A stretch of DNA of 36,145 bases from GN02-872 sp963518665 (GCA_963518665.1 CAUQKR010000009.1:1-36145); one strand, 5' to 3'. Counted from the first letter of the stretch, positions 1 through 10,149 are shown. Notes: generated by a model not told the origin, from the letters alone. Program-made: numbers and translations.

Positions 1-300
1 TGGAGCAGAAAAATTTAATCAACCATTAAATAACTGGAATGTTTCAAATGTGACAGATATGTGGAATATGTTCTCTGGAGCAGAAAAATTTAATCAACCA
101 TTAAATAACTGGAATGTTTCAAATGTGACAGATATGTGGAATATGTTCTCTGGAGCAGAAAAATTTAATCAACCATTAAATAACTGGAATGTTTCAAATG
201 TGACAAATATGCTACAAATGTTCTCTGGAGCAGAAAAATTTAATCAAAATATTTCAAATTGGAATGTAGATAAAGTTACAAATTTTAAAAGTTTTTCTTA
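1..300 (+). repeat. 75-bp in-frame tandem repeat, four copies
   Basis: Units start at 1, 76, 151 and 226, each exactly 75 bp (25 codons). Units 1 and 2 are identical in nucleotide sequence. Unit 3 differs only near its end, and unit 4 shares only its first 22 bases closely before diverging. The array probably continues left of the window. Confidence 0.95.
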
Positions 301-349
301 CGGTTCATGATTAACACCAGAAAATATTCCACAAAAATTTAGAAAATAA
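2..349 (+). CDS. BspA-like (DUF285) repeat surface protein, C-terminal end
   Basis: Partial gene; the start lies upstream of the window. It encodes 25-residue repeats with the core FNQPLNNWNVSNVTDM, typical of the BspA/DUF285 family of surface leucine-rich-like repeat proteins that are usually linked to adhesion. Four repeats are visible. The last is degenerate and is followed by a short tail ending in PENIPQKFRK and TAA. The TGA at 308-310 is read as glycine; a standard-code reading would cut off the last 12 residues. No membrane anchor is seen in this tail, so any signal peptide or anchor must lie upstream. A strong terminator follows at once. The family assignment is good; the role is inferred from the family. 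Confidence 0.85.
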
Positions 350-351
350 AA

Positions 352-379
352 AAATCTAGAAATTTTTCTAGATTTTTTT
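352..379. terminator. Bidirectional terminator between convergent genes
   Basis: AAATCTAGAA pairs with TTCTAGATTT, with an A-tract on the left and a T-tract on the right. It serves the repeat gene on the plus strand and overlaps the stop codon of the convergent minus-strand gene. Confidence 0.85.
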
Positions 380-1982
380 ATTTTATCTCAAATTTAATAT
401 TATCAACTATTTTTGAAATACTATTTATGAAAAAAGGTCTTACTTCAATATTTACATTGCTTATTTTTCAAGTGTTTAGTAATATTTTTTCAGCTTCTTC
501 TTTTGATAATCAAGCAATTTGAGTCTTTAATTTTTCTACATAATTATTGGTGTCACTTAGAAAATTTTGAATATAAGAAACATCAACTTGCGCAGTAGCT
601 TTTACTCTAAATGGATTTTCTTCTTTCCAGATTACATTTACTATAGACAAACTATTTTCATCTATATTAAAAATGCTTTCTACATTTTCCAATATTCATT
701 CTTTTATTACATTTCTTAGTTTATTTAATACTACTTCCTTATTATAAGCATAAACTTTTGTTGTTAAGCTTCCATAAATCTCAAATTCTTCAATTTCCAT
801 TCATTCTTTTAGATTTTCTATTCCAGAATATTTAAAATCTGTATAAGTTATTCATCATTCAATTCAAAAAATTTCATATTTTGTATTGTTTACTTTATTT
901 TCTGCTTCAAGTTCAGCTTTTATTTCATTTATTCAAGCTTCTTCCAGTTTTCATTTTAAAATTGTTTTTGCATTTTCTAAATCTTTTTTTGTTAAAATTC
1001 TTTTATTTGAGTTTGTTCAACCAGAAAAATCAATTATTGAAGTAGAATAAATTTTATCTTTATTTTCCTTTAATCAAGGGAAAGTCATTATTTCTCCAGA
1101 TTTTATATTTCATCTTACTCAGATTATTTTTCAGTTCAAATCATCTATTCTAGCAGTTACTGAAACATCTATTTCTCCAGGAGTAGCATCTTCTGAGTTT
1201 TTTACCTTTGTTGAGGCTGGAATTTTTACATCAGAATCTAGTAAAAATACTATTCCAGATTTTGTAGCCATTCTTGTATTTTTTACTAAATATACATCTT
1301 CAGAAGTAAAATTTTGAATTTTTACTCTTCAAGTTGCTCTTTTACTCTCATTTTCATCAATTCAAGAAGCCAAAATTTTTGTACTTAAACTACTATTTTT
1401 TTGTACTTCTTTTAGCTTTATTACACTAGAATTTAGAGTTATACTATCATTTCACATTTGTTCAAAAGTAAAATTTCTTCATTTTTGTCTTATTTCTACT
1501 TCTGGTGAGACAATTATGTAAGTTTTGTTGACAGCAAAATAAAAAATAAAAACTAAGAGTAAAATTGATAAAACTAAGAAAAAAGTAAAAAATCAGATTT
1601 TTCAACTTTTGTAAATTTTTTGGTATTTTGCAAAAGTATTTTCTCTTGCTTTTGTGCTAAAGAAAGTTTTTATTTCTTGAATATAATTTTTTATTGTGTA
1701 TAAAAAATATTCTCTAAAAGTATAATCACTTTCTGGAATATCTGGTTTTACAATTAAATTGTATTTTATTCCAAGTTTTTTTCAGATTCTTTTTGCAGTT
1801 TTGTCATTTGTAAAAATAATCAATTCTTTTTTATCTGCCTTTGTTTTTAAAATTTTCAAAGAAGTATAATTATGTAGAATTGGATGTCAAAATGGAAATT
1901 CTAAACTTATCTCTTTATCTTGACAATTTTTTATTTTCAAAATTATATCTACAATGGAATCATTTTTATTTATTTTTATCAT
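378..1982 (-). CDS. Baseplate-J-like membrane protein (CPR type)
   Basis: 534 residues under code 25. The first ~120 residues look cytoplasmic. A single hydrophobic segment follows (about residues 130-155, FFLVLSILLLVFIFYFAV), then a large, probably external, beta-rich region. This contains ATGRVKIQNFTSEDVYLVKN, then PGEIDVSVTA, then MTFPGLKENKDKIYST and DFSGG. That order matches the proteins annotated as baseplate J/gp47-like in many CPR genomes, whose function is not established. The start ATG at 1982 follows an A-rich leader without a ribosome binding site and lies 28 bp from a good -10 box. The gene stands alone, divergent from mutS. No other phage-tail genes are near, so a structural phage role is unlikely. 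Family call moderate; function unknown. Confidence 0.7.
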
Positions 1983-2009
1983 AATTTTGTCTTTTAAAAA
2001 TTTTTTTAA

Positions 2010-2037
2010 ATAATACTTATTTATTTAAAATTATCAA
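2010..2037 (-). promoter_or_regulatory. Promoter of the baseplate-J-like gene
   Basis: On the minus strand: TTGATA, 16-bp spacer, TATTAT, about 28 bp upstream of the ATG. Confidence 0.6.
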
Positions 2038-2057
2038 GGAGATTTACAAATTTTTGC

Positions 2058-2085
2058 TTTACAAATCAAAGATTTTAGTTAAAAT
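2058..2085 (+). promoter_or_regulatory. Promoter of the truncated mutS operon
   Basis: TTTACA, 16-bp spacer, TAAAAT. Transcription would start near 2092, leaving no room for a longer MutS reading frame; an in-frame TAA lies at 2105-2107. Confidence 0.6.
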
Positions 2086-2116
2086 AAAAACAAATTTAAA
2101 AGTCTAAAAAAATACT

Positions 2117-3484
2117 TTGAAAAATATTTTAAATATCATAAAATTACTTGATAAATCAATAAAAGAAGATCCAGCTGATAATTTGACTTCTTGAGAAATT
2201 ATCGCAGATTTTTATGATGAAAAAGTTGATGAATATAGAAAAATAATTTCTACAGCAAATGATTGGCTTGCAAAATATCAGGCAAAACTAATTACTGAAA
2301 ATAATATTTCAACTTTAAAAATAAAATATACTTGACCTTCTTGATATTTCATTGAGATTCCTAAAAGTCAGGTTTCAAAAATCCCAGAAGATTTTATTCA
2401 TAAACAAACTTTGGTTTGAGCTTCTAGATATATAACTTTAGAACTGAAAGAATTTGAAGCAAAATTTCTTGAAGCTCAAAATGAAAAATCAAACAGAGAA
2501 TATGAAATTTTTTTGAAAATCAGAGAGGAGATTTTGGATAATTTCAATGATATAAAAGAAATTTCAGATAAAATTACAAATATAGATTTTTTATCTACTT
2601 TGAGTCAAGTTGCTTATGATAATAATTATGTTAGACCAGAAATCTTTGATGGTTATGATTTAGAAATAATTAGCTGAAGACACCCCGTTATAGAAAAATG
2701 AGTTTCTGATTTTATAAGTAATGATTTAAATCTAACAAAAAAAGAATTTGTTCACATAATAACTTGACCAAATATGTGATGAAAATCAACTTTTTTGAGA
2801 CAAAATGCACTTATTATTTTGATGGCTCATATTTGAAGTTTTGTTCCAGCAAGATTTGCAAAGATTCCACTTACTGACAAAATTTTTTCTAGAGTTTGAG
2901 CAAATGATAATTTGTTTTTGTGACAATCAACTTTTATGGTTGAGATGCAAGAAGTTGCAAATATTTTGAATAATTCTACAAAAAATAGTTTTGTTATAAT
3001 TGATGAAGTTTGAAGATGAACTAGTACTTATGATGGTATGAGTTTGGCATGGGCTATTTTAAGAGAAAATCATGATAATATCTGAGCAAAGACTTTGTTT
3101 GCAACACATTATCACGAACTTATCGATGAATCAAAAATTTTGAAATGAGTAAAAAATTTTTCTGTAGCAGTTTGAGAAAATGAGGAAAATCTAGTTTTTT
3201 TGAGAAAAATAATTTCTGGATGAATAAAAAAGTCTTTTTGACTTGAAGTAGCAAAAATAGCTTGAATTCCAGAATCAACTTTGATAGAGGCTAGAAATAT
3301 TTTAAAAACTCTTGAAGAAAAATATGAAAAACCAGTTCAACAATGACTTTTTTCTGTAGAAGTTGAACCAAAAGTAATCGAGAAAAAAAGTGAAGTTGAA
3401 GAAGAATTAAAAAATCTAGATTTAAATAATTTGACACCAATGGAGGCTTTGAATAAGCTTTTTGAGCTTAGAAAAAAATTATAA
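2117..3484 (+). CDS. mutS: MutS lacking the mismatch-recognition and connector domains
   Basis: About 455 residues, roughly half of normal MutS (about 850). The protein begins inside the core/lever region and carries the clamp (SGYFIEIPKSQVSKIPEDFI, then KQTLVGASRYITLELKEFE). The ATPase follows: Walker A TGPNMGGKST (three glycines as TGA, G at residue 217), Walker B and signature VIIDEVGRGTSTYDG, and ATHYHEL. The C-terminal LTPMEALNKLFELRKKL is the usual MutS ending. Domain I with its Phe-x-Glu mismatch motif and domain II are absent. The in-frame TAA at 2105 and the divergent gene at 1982 leave no place for them. No ATG lies near the 5' end; TTG 2117 is my choice, a few residues uncertain. 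An intact ATPase and a promoter argue against a dead fragment. The missing part may be encoded elsewhere, or this is a clamp/ATPase-only form. Confidence 0.85.
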
Positions 3485-3496
3485 TTTTTAGAAAAA

Positions 3497-4582
3497 ATGA
3501 AAAAAACAATTATTTTACATGATACTTTTCTTTATAAATGAGGAGGAGAAAGGCTTATTTTGATGATGGCAAAAGCTTTAGAAGCTGATTTAGCTTCTGG
3601 ATTTTTTAGTCAATGAAGCTTTGATTTAAGAAAAGAATGATTTAAATGAAAAATGATTTCTTTGTCAAACGAAGTTTTTAAAAAATGATTTCGTCATTTT
3701 AAGTTAATATTTGCTTTTCTTTTCAATACTGAATTTTTAAAAGAATATGATACTGTGATTTTTTCTGGAGATTCTATTTCTGCAGTTAGAAATTGTGATA
3801 AAAATACAAAAAAAATTTATTATTGTCATACTCCACCTAGATATTTGTATGATTTAAAGGAAATTTATATAAAAAAAGTTCCATTTTTACTTAGACCAGT
3901 TTTTCTTTTTGTTTCATATATTTTTAGAAAAATGTATGAATCTGATATAAAAAAAATGGATGTTATCTTGACAAATTCTATAAATACACAAAAAAGAATA
4001 AAAAAATTTTTGTGACTTGATTCTACTATTTTGTATCCTCCAGTTAATTTGGAAGAATTTAAATTTATCTGACAAAAAGATTATTATTTATCTTTTGCTA
4101 GGCTTTCTGATGCAAAAAGAGTTGATAGAGTTGTCGAAGCTTTTAAGCAACTTCCTGATAAAAAATTGGTTGTTATTTATTGAGAAAATGATCCTCAAAA
4201 AGAAAAAATTTTTTCTTTGGCAGAAAATGCAAAAAATATAGAGTTTAAAACTCTTCCTTGAAATGTAGGTTTTACTGATTATGTAGGGAATTCTATTGCT
4301 ACAATTTATATTCCAATTGATGAAGATTTTGGTATGAGTCCAGTAGAAAGTATGGCAGCAGGGAAGCCAGTTTTAGGGGTGAATGAATGATGATTAAAAG
4401 AAACAATAATTGATAAAGAAACTTGAGTTTTGATTTCTCCTGAAGCAAAAATTTCTGATATTATAGATGCTGTAAAATTTTTGACAAAAGAAAAATCTTT
4501 AGAAATGAGAGAAAAATGTGAAAAAAGAGCTTCAGATTTTTCCTTGTTAGAATTTGAAAAACAATTAAAAAATATTATTTAA
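3497..4582 (+). CDS. GT4-family (GT-B fold) glycosyltransferase
   Basis: 361 residues. The N-terminal half starts KKTIILHDTFLYKGGGERLI, the glycine-rich acceptor-side loop of family 4 glycosyltransferases. CHTPPRYLYD follows in the acceptor domain. The C-terminal half has the donor-binding opening LSFARLSDAKRVDRVVEAF and the EX7E motif EDFGMSPVE (E276 and E284), then AAGKPVLGVNEGGLKE. These predict a retaining transferase that moves a sugar from a nucleotide donor to an envelope glycan or lipid; donor and acceptor cannot be read. It starts 12 bp after the mutS stop and is probably co-transcribed with it. There is no Shine-Dalgarno sequence, only an A-rich leader. All conserved glycines in the first loop mix TGA and GGA codons. 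Confidence 0.88.
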
Positions 4583-4592
4583 AAATAAAATT

Positions 4593-5594
4593 ATGATAAA
4601 AATTATAAAAAATATATTTAGTGATATTGTTTTACTTTTTAAAAATTTTTTTCCTTGGCTTTTATTAAAAATTTTTGCTTGGATTTTGGGAATCTTTTTG
4701 TGAATTTTATCAATTTTACCAATATGAATTTTAACGACTTTTTATGTTTGGTGAAAATGAATTTCGATTGATTCTTTTAATATTTTTTCAGCTACTTTGA
4801 CTTCAGATTTATGATTAAATATTTTGCTTTATTTTATAGTTTTTATGTTTACAATCTGATTCTACTATAGTTCTGTATTTTTAGCTAGAAAATATTTAGA
4901 ATTATTTGAAGAAAAAAAATTAAAAGTAAAAAATATTTTAAAAAAAATTTTTAGCTTAAAAGAATTTGTTAGATTTCTTTGAATAAATATATTTTTCTCA
5001 ATTTTATCGCTTTTAATTTTAGCTGTTTTTACAGGAATTTTATTTTTTATAAAAGATTTTTATCCAGAAAATTATGAACAAATTGCTTCTTCTGGAGTTT
5101 TAAATATTTTTTCAATAAGCTTAGCCTTTTTTTTAGTGATTTTTATTTATATTTTTTATAGATTTTCTTTTTCTTATGCTGTTTTAGTTGAAGAAAAAAC
5201 TTCTATTTTAAAAAGTATAAAACATTCTTTTAATTATACTTCTGGAGTTAAAAAATTTTTTCAAACATTTGCTTTAGTTTTTATTTTGATTTTGGTTTCT
5301 TTTCCGATTTACACTTTTAAACAAAATTATGAAAAAAATCAAGATTTACTTTGAAAATATGGACTTTTACTTCTTCAAAAAAATAACTGAAAAGAATTAA
5401 CTTGAGAAGATAAAGATATTTTTGAAGCTTGAGTTTTGAGATTTGATTGAAAAGAAATTTCAGAGCTAGCAAGAGAATATAGAATAAATAATTGGATTTT
5501 ATTATTTTTAGAAATTTTTTATTTTTCTTTTTTTAATTGACTTTCAGTTATGTTTTATTTAAGTATTTATAAAAATATAATAAAAAAATGATAA
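4593..5594 (+). CDS. Polytopic membrane protein, function unknown
   Basis: 333 residues with about six hydrophobic segments (near residues 18-55, 72-100, 128-155, 170-195, 220-245 and 300-325). The stretch SYAVLVEEKTSILKSIKHSF resembles the amphipathic repeat of the DUF975/glycerophosphodiester-phosphodiesterase membrane-domain superfamily, a fold with no assigned reaction. A soluble loop (about residues 246-300) lies between the last two segments. It begins 10 bp after the glycosyltransferase stop and ends inside the start of the next gene (ATG 5588), so translation is probably coupled. I do not recognise a closer family. Confidence 0.75.
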
Positions 5595-6391
5595 AAGTTT
5601 TAATTTTTTGAGATGTTTATTGAAGAATTTGAAGAAAAGGTTTGCAAAAAGAATTAGATTCTTTAGTAAAAAAATATGAACCAGATTTCAAAATTGTAAA
5701 CATCGATAATATTTCTTATGGGAAATGACCTATAGAAAGTCACATAATAGAGTTTGAAAAACTTGGATTTGATGTTTTGACAACATGAAATCATTATTTT
5801 GATAATATTCATAAAATAAAAGATTATATAAATTCTTGAAAATCAAAAGTTCTAAGATGCGCAAATTTTTTATGAGATGTTCCAGGAGAATGATATAAAG
5901 TTGTAGAAAAAAATTGAAAAAAACTTCTTGTTATTCATCTTTTGTGACAAGTTTTTATGTGAATGTGAGCTGAAAATCCTTTTAGAAAAGCTGATGAAAT
6001 CTTGGAAAAATTTTCAGATGAAAAGCTTGATTGAATAATCGTAGATTTTCATAAAGAAACAACTTCAGAAAGCTATGGAATGTGATTTTATCTAGATTGA
6101 AGAGTGAGTTTTGTTTTTGGAACTCATACTCATGTTCAAACAAATGATGATTTGATTTTACCAAACTGAACTTGACTTATAAGTGATGTTTGAATGAATT
6201 GACCACTTTTTTCTGTGATTTGAGCAGAGTTTGAGACTGTAAAATCTGTTTTTTTAAATTGATATAGAGATAGAAGGCAAGAACAATGTTTAGATTCAAA
6301 TTATTTAGTTAATTGAGTTTATATAGAGATTTGAGATGATGGAAAATGTCAAAAAATAGAAAAAATAAATATAAAAGGTAAATTAGATTAG
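5588..6391 (+). CDS. ymdB: YmdB-family metallophosphoesterase (2',3'-cAMP phosphodiesterase type)
   Basis: 267 residues, the usual family length. Dinuclear metal motifs appear in order: KVLIFGDVYGRIGR at the N-terminus, NIDNISYGKGP, TTGNHYFD, VDFHKETTSE, THTHVQTNDD and SDVGMNGPLFSVIG. These match YmdB/TIGR00282 proteins, which hydrolyse 2',3'-cyclic nucleotides and in Bacillus affect RNA turnover and biofilm behaviour. The usual Glu of the NGEN motif is Asp here (NIDN). The gene overlaps its upstream neighbour by 7 bp. It ends in TAG, one of three TAG stops in the window. Family assignment is firm; the physiological role is inferred. Confidence 0.9.
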
Positions 6392-6410
6392 TTATTTTTA
6401 TAAAAAATTT

Positions 6411-6785
6411 ATGAAAAAAAGATTTTTATTGTTTATAATTTTTATAATGTTTGTTGTGTCTCTTACAACACTTATTTTGGTTTTAAATTATGTTGATCCA
6501 TTTGATTTTCAAACTATTTGACTTTTTAGTTTACTTTTTTCTTATGTTTTGACAGTTTCTTGTTTTTTTACAATAGTTTTTTACTTTTTAAAAAAAATTT
6601 ATTACAGATGAAATGTTTTTATTTATCATGTTTTATCTAGTTTTAGACAATGATTTTTAGTAGCTATTTTTAGCTCTAGTTTGATTTATTTTTATAATCA
6701 AGATTTGTCTTTACTGTTGACTTGAAGCATTTTATTTGTGATTTTATTTTTACTTGAAATTTTTGTACAAAATTATGAAAACTAA
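6411..6785 (+). CDS. Small membrane protein, four predicted segments
   Basis: 124 residues, almost entirely hydrophobic: about residues 4-24, 34-62, 80-94 and 96-118. No family is recognised. The stop overlaps the start of the wall hydrolase (ATG 6775) by 11 bp, so the two are likely translationally coupled, and the upstream gap from ymdB is only 19 bp. A partner or membrane anchor for the hydrolase is possible, but this rests on position only. Confidence 0.7.
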
Positions 6786-8826
6786 TAATTTTAAAATATT
6801 TTTAAGCTCTTATTTGGTTTTTTTGCTAAGTTTTAATGTTTTTTGAACTGTTTTTGCAACTTCATCAAGTTGAGCTGTTTTGGATAATTTTACTAAAAAA
6901 CAATATTCACTTTTATTTGAATCAAATCTTTCTAATATTTCTGATGAATATTGAGATATTTTTAACCTGGCAAGAAAAGCTGAAATATTTAATAATATGT
7001 CTGAAAAAATAGCTAAAGATAGGGAAAAGGCAGAAGAGGAAAATAAAAAAATTTTATCAAGAATTACAAATCTTGAAGAATCAAAAAAAATGATTGAAGA
7101 TGATATTTCGGATGTTTTGAATAAAATAAAAGATTTGACAATGGCTTCTATCCAGCTAAAAACAGATATTGAGCTAAATGAGAAAAAAATAGATTTGATG
7201 AAGAAAAAAGTCGATGAAAATAAAAAAATTCTTTTGACTTATATAGAATATGTTTACAAAAAATCAAATTCTGTTTATGAATGAGAAAAGATAGATAATT
7301 TAAAAAGCGTGATTTTGAATAATGATGACATTTCAAGTATTATAAATGATTTGTATTACAATAGTTTGATGCAAGTTACTTGAAAAAACCTTATGTCAAA
7401 ACATATGAAACTTATCCAAGAACTTTATATTCAAAGAATAGATTTAGAAAATAAAAAAGTTGACTATGCAAAACTTAGAAAACAACTTATAATTGAGCAA
7501 AAAAATCTTAAAGATAAACTTGAATTTAAAGAAAGACTTATAGAAGTTTCAAAAAATCAACAAGCAAAATATGAAAAAGTTATAGCAGAAAAACTTCAAA
7601 CAGAAACAAAAGTTAAACAAATTGCAGAAGAACAAGGAAAAAAAGCTTCTGAACTGAAAGATAAAATTTTAGCAGAAAATAATTGTAGTTTAGTTGATTT
7701 TTCAAAAGCTACAGAAAAAGAGAAAGAAGATTTAAAAAAATCTAGTGAAAAATGTTATAATTTAAATAGTATAATTTATTTAGAAACTCAGCTTACTCAA
7801 GAAAATACTTCAACAGTAAATCCGATGAGATGGCCAGTAGCTCCGATTAGATGAATTTCTGCTTTTTATAGAGATCCTTCTTATAAAAAAGAATTATGAT
7901 ACGATCATAATGCAATCGATATTAGAGCAAATCAAGGTTCTGAATTAAAAGCTGCTATGTCAGGTTATGTTATTTATTTAAATCCACCAACTACAAAAGA
8001 TTATTCTTATTTAGCTTTGAAGCATCCAAATTGATATGCAACTGTTTACTGACATTTAAGTGAAATAAATGTTAAACTTTATCAATATGTAGAAGCTTGA
8101 GAAGTTATTTGAAAAACTGGTTGAGAATATGGTACAAATTGAGCTTGATTTTTGAGTACTTGACCACATTTACACTTTGAAGTTTTTAAAAATAAACAAT
8201 ATATTGATCCACTTGATGTTTTGGATTTATCTTATTTAAAATATACTTCTTTGCCATCAACTCCAGCAAAATATAAAATAAAATATTTATCTGACTTTAA
8301 AACAAGAAGATGATATGACTTGACTGAATCTGAAGCTTGAGCAAAAATATTTTCTATAAAATGAGAAACTGAAGTAGAAAGACAGAAATATTTGATAGAA
8401 AAATATGCTTCTCCTGCTTTTAGGGATTGGCAACTTTGGGTAGATCAATCACTTGTTTGATGAATTGATCCTTCTGTTGTAATGTGTATTTGACTTGCAG
8501 AATCAGGTCTTGGTAGAAATCTTACTACAGCTTATAATGTTTGAAATGTTTGAAATAATGATAGATGAGATAGAGTTTGATTATCTTGACCAAAAGAGTG
8601 AATTTATGCAATAGTTAGAACTCTAAATAATAAATATTTTAAAAATGTAAATAATCTTGATAGGCTTTCTTGAGCTTGAAGATTAGTTTCAGGTTTACCA
8701 AAATGTTGAGTTGAAGCTTGTTATGCTACAGATCCTAAATATTGGCACGGAAATGTAACTACTTGTTTGTCTCACTTAAAATGAAGATTAGTTGAAGATG
8801 ATTATAATTTTAGAATAGCAAAATAA
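6775..8826 (+). CDS. Secreted M23 endopeptidase with coiled coil and C-terminal lysozyme-like domain
   Basis: 683 residues. A signal peptide (about residues 1-30) is followed by a long charged coiled coil (about 60-345), as in EnvC/NlpD-type hydrolases. The LytM/M23 zinc peptidase domain has H378 and D382 in GYDHNAIDIRA, H427 in TVYGHLS, and H465 and H467 in TGPHLHFEV, so all metal and catalytic residues are present. After a linker, residues ~530-683 contain CIGLAESGLGRN (E576) and TAYNVGNVGNNDRG, which resemble a lysozyme-like glycan-cleaving domain with a catalytic Glu. A single protein could thus cut both peptide and sugar bonds of peptidoglycan. Many glycines are TGA. The start overlaps the upstream gene. 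M23 call firm; C-terminal domain moderate. Confidence 0.9.
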
Positions 8827-8846
8827 ACTTTGTCAAGCTAAAATTT

Positions 8847-8875
8847 TTGCAAAATAAATTTTTTTATAGTAAAAT
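8847..8875 (+). promoter_or_regulatory. Promoter of the small secreted peptide gene
   Basis: TTGCAA, 17-bp spacer, TAAAAT. It would give a leader of about 105 nt before the ATG at 8987. Confidence 0.5.
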
Positions 8876-8986
8876 ATTTTTATGTTGATGAAGAGAAATC
8901 TTTATTTAACTATATTATTTGATTATGAAGACTAAAATTTTTTGGTAACAATGAGAAAATAATATTTTATATTTTATTTTAAACTA

Positions 8987-9115
8987 ATGAGTAAATTTAA
9001 AGTTTGAGTATTTTTATATATTTTGCTTTCAGCTATGAATTTAAATATTTCTTATGCTTCTACAGATGTTGAAGATACAGATTTACAAAATGAAGTAATT
9101 GAAGTAAATTTATAA
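8987..9115 (+). CDS. Small secreted acidic peptide, unknown
   Basis: 42 residues: a signal-like hydrophobic segment (FLYILLSAMNLNISYAS, about residues 7-25), then an acidic tail TDVEDTDLQNEVIEVNL. One glycine is TGA. It has its own promoter and a strong terminator just downstream, so it is probably a real one-gene transcript. If cleaved after YAS the mature product would be only about 17 residues. No family is recognised; the function is unknown. Confidence 0.6.
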
Positions 9116-9134
9116 AACATCAAATTATTTCAAA

Positions 9135-9166
9135 AAAATACGATAAAGTTTTTTATCGTATTTTTT
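9135..9166 (+). terminator. Terminator of the small peptide gene
   Basis: AAAATACGATAAA pairs with TTTATCGTATTTT over a 4-base loop and is followed by a T-rich run. Confidence 0.85.
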
Positions 9167-9228
9167 ATTTTGTTTAAAAATATTTGATAAAAGGGAAGAA
9201 ATATTAAAGAATAAAAAGAAAAAAATAT

Positions 9229-9256
9229 TTGATTTTTATAGAAAAAAGTATATAAT
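9229..9256 (+). promoter_or_regulatory. Promoter of the AbiEi-like gene
   Basis: TTGATT, 16-bp spacer, TATAAT, 41 bp before the ATG. Confidence 0.65.
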
Positions 9257-9297
9257 TTTTATAGCTTATTCTTATTTATTTTATCGTAAAAATTATT

Positions 9298-10080
9298 ATG
9301 ATTTCTTTTGACAAAATTGTAAAAAAACTGTTAAAAAAAAGTTGAAAAGTAATGTTAAAAAATGACATCTTTGAAATTATTGATCCAGAAAAGAAAAAAG
9401 AGTATCAATCAAAAGTAGATAAAACTATTTATAAATTAAAAAATGAATGAAAAATTATTTCTATAAAATCTTGAGTTTATATTGTTCCAACTGAAGAAGA
9501 TTTAAAAATAAATAAAATTGATTTAATAGAAAAATATTATTTACAACTTTTGAAAAAATATATTTCAGAATTTTGTAGTTCTTTTTATTATATTTCGGGA
9601 AATAAAGCTCTTGAAATTCATGATAAAAACTTTTCTATTCCAGAAAAAATTTTTATAACTACAAAAAATGTAAATAAAAAAATTTTTATTTGAGATTATC
9701 AAATAATTTTTAAAACTATTTCTTCTGCTAAAACTGAAAAAGATATTTTTTGAAAATTTTTTAAATTCGTGGAGCAAAAAGAAATTGATTGAATAATCTT
9801 TAAAGTTTCAAATTTAGAATTATCTTTGGTTGAAAGTTGTGTTTTATCTGATATAAATGAAAATTTAAATATAAAACTTATTACAAAAATCCTAAAAAAA
9901 TATAAAAATAATTTTAATTTAGATTTTTTTTATGAAATTTGAAGTTTGAAATATATTATGAGTTTTAATAGATTGAAAGAATTAGTTAAAAAAATTGATG
10001 AATGACTTTATATAGTTTTTCTTGATATAATAAAGAAAAATTGAGGACTTTTTATTTGAGAATGATTGAGATGATTTTAG
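9298..10080 (+). CDS. AbiEi-like winged-helix regulator (orphan antitoxin family)
   Basis: 260 residues. The N-terminal ~70 residues form a small helix-rich domain ending in YKLKNEGKIISIKSGVYIVP, the wing and basic turn typical of AbiEi-type DNA-binding domains. A longer domain follows, with FYYISGNKALEIHDKNFSIP and then IFITTKN, resembling the AbiEi C-terminal region. AbiEi proteins are normally antitoxins and autorepressors paired with an AbiEii nucleotidyltransferase toxin. None is encoded here: the next gene is rpsA, 228 bp away with its own promoter. It may be a solitary transcription factor. Stop is TAG. The family call is moderate and needs a profile search. Confidence 0.6.
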
Positions 10081-10149
10081 AAAGTGGAAAATTTTAGTGT
10101 ATATTTGGAAAAAATATTTTTAAAATACATACTTTTTTCTAAAAAAGAT

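Noticed and set aside
1..300. Tandem array as a CRISPR
   Set aside because: Units are contiguous 75-bp in-frame coding repeats with no variable spacers and encode a known protein repeat.
6997..7854. Two separate coiled-coil proteins
   Set aside because: Both pieces are in one frame of the 683-residue M23 protein, joined through TGA glycine codons.
8882..8935. 17-residue ORF as a leader peptide for the secreted peptide gene
   Set aside because: No ribosome binding site, no run of regulatory codons and no attenuator-like pair of hairpins.
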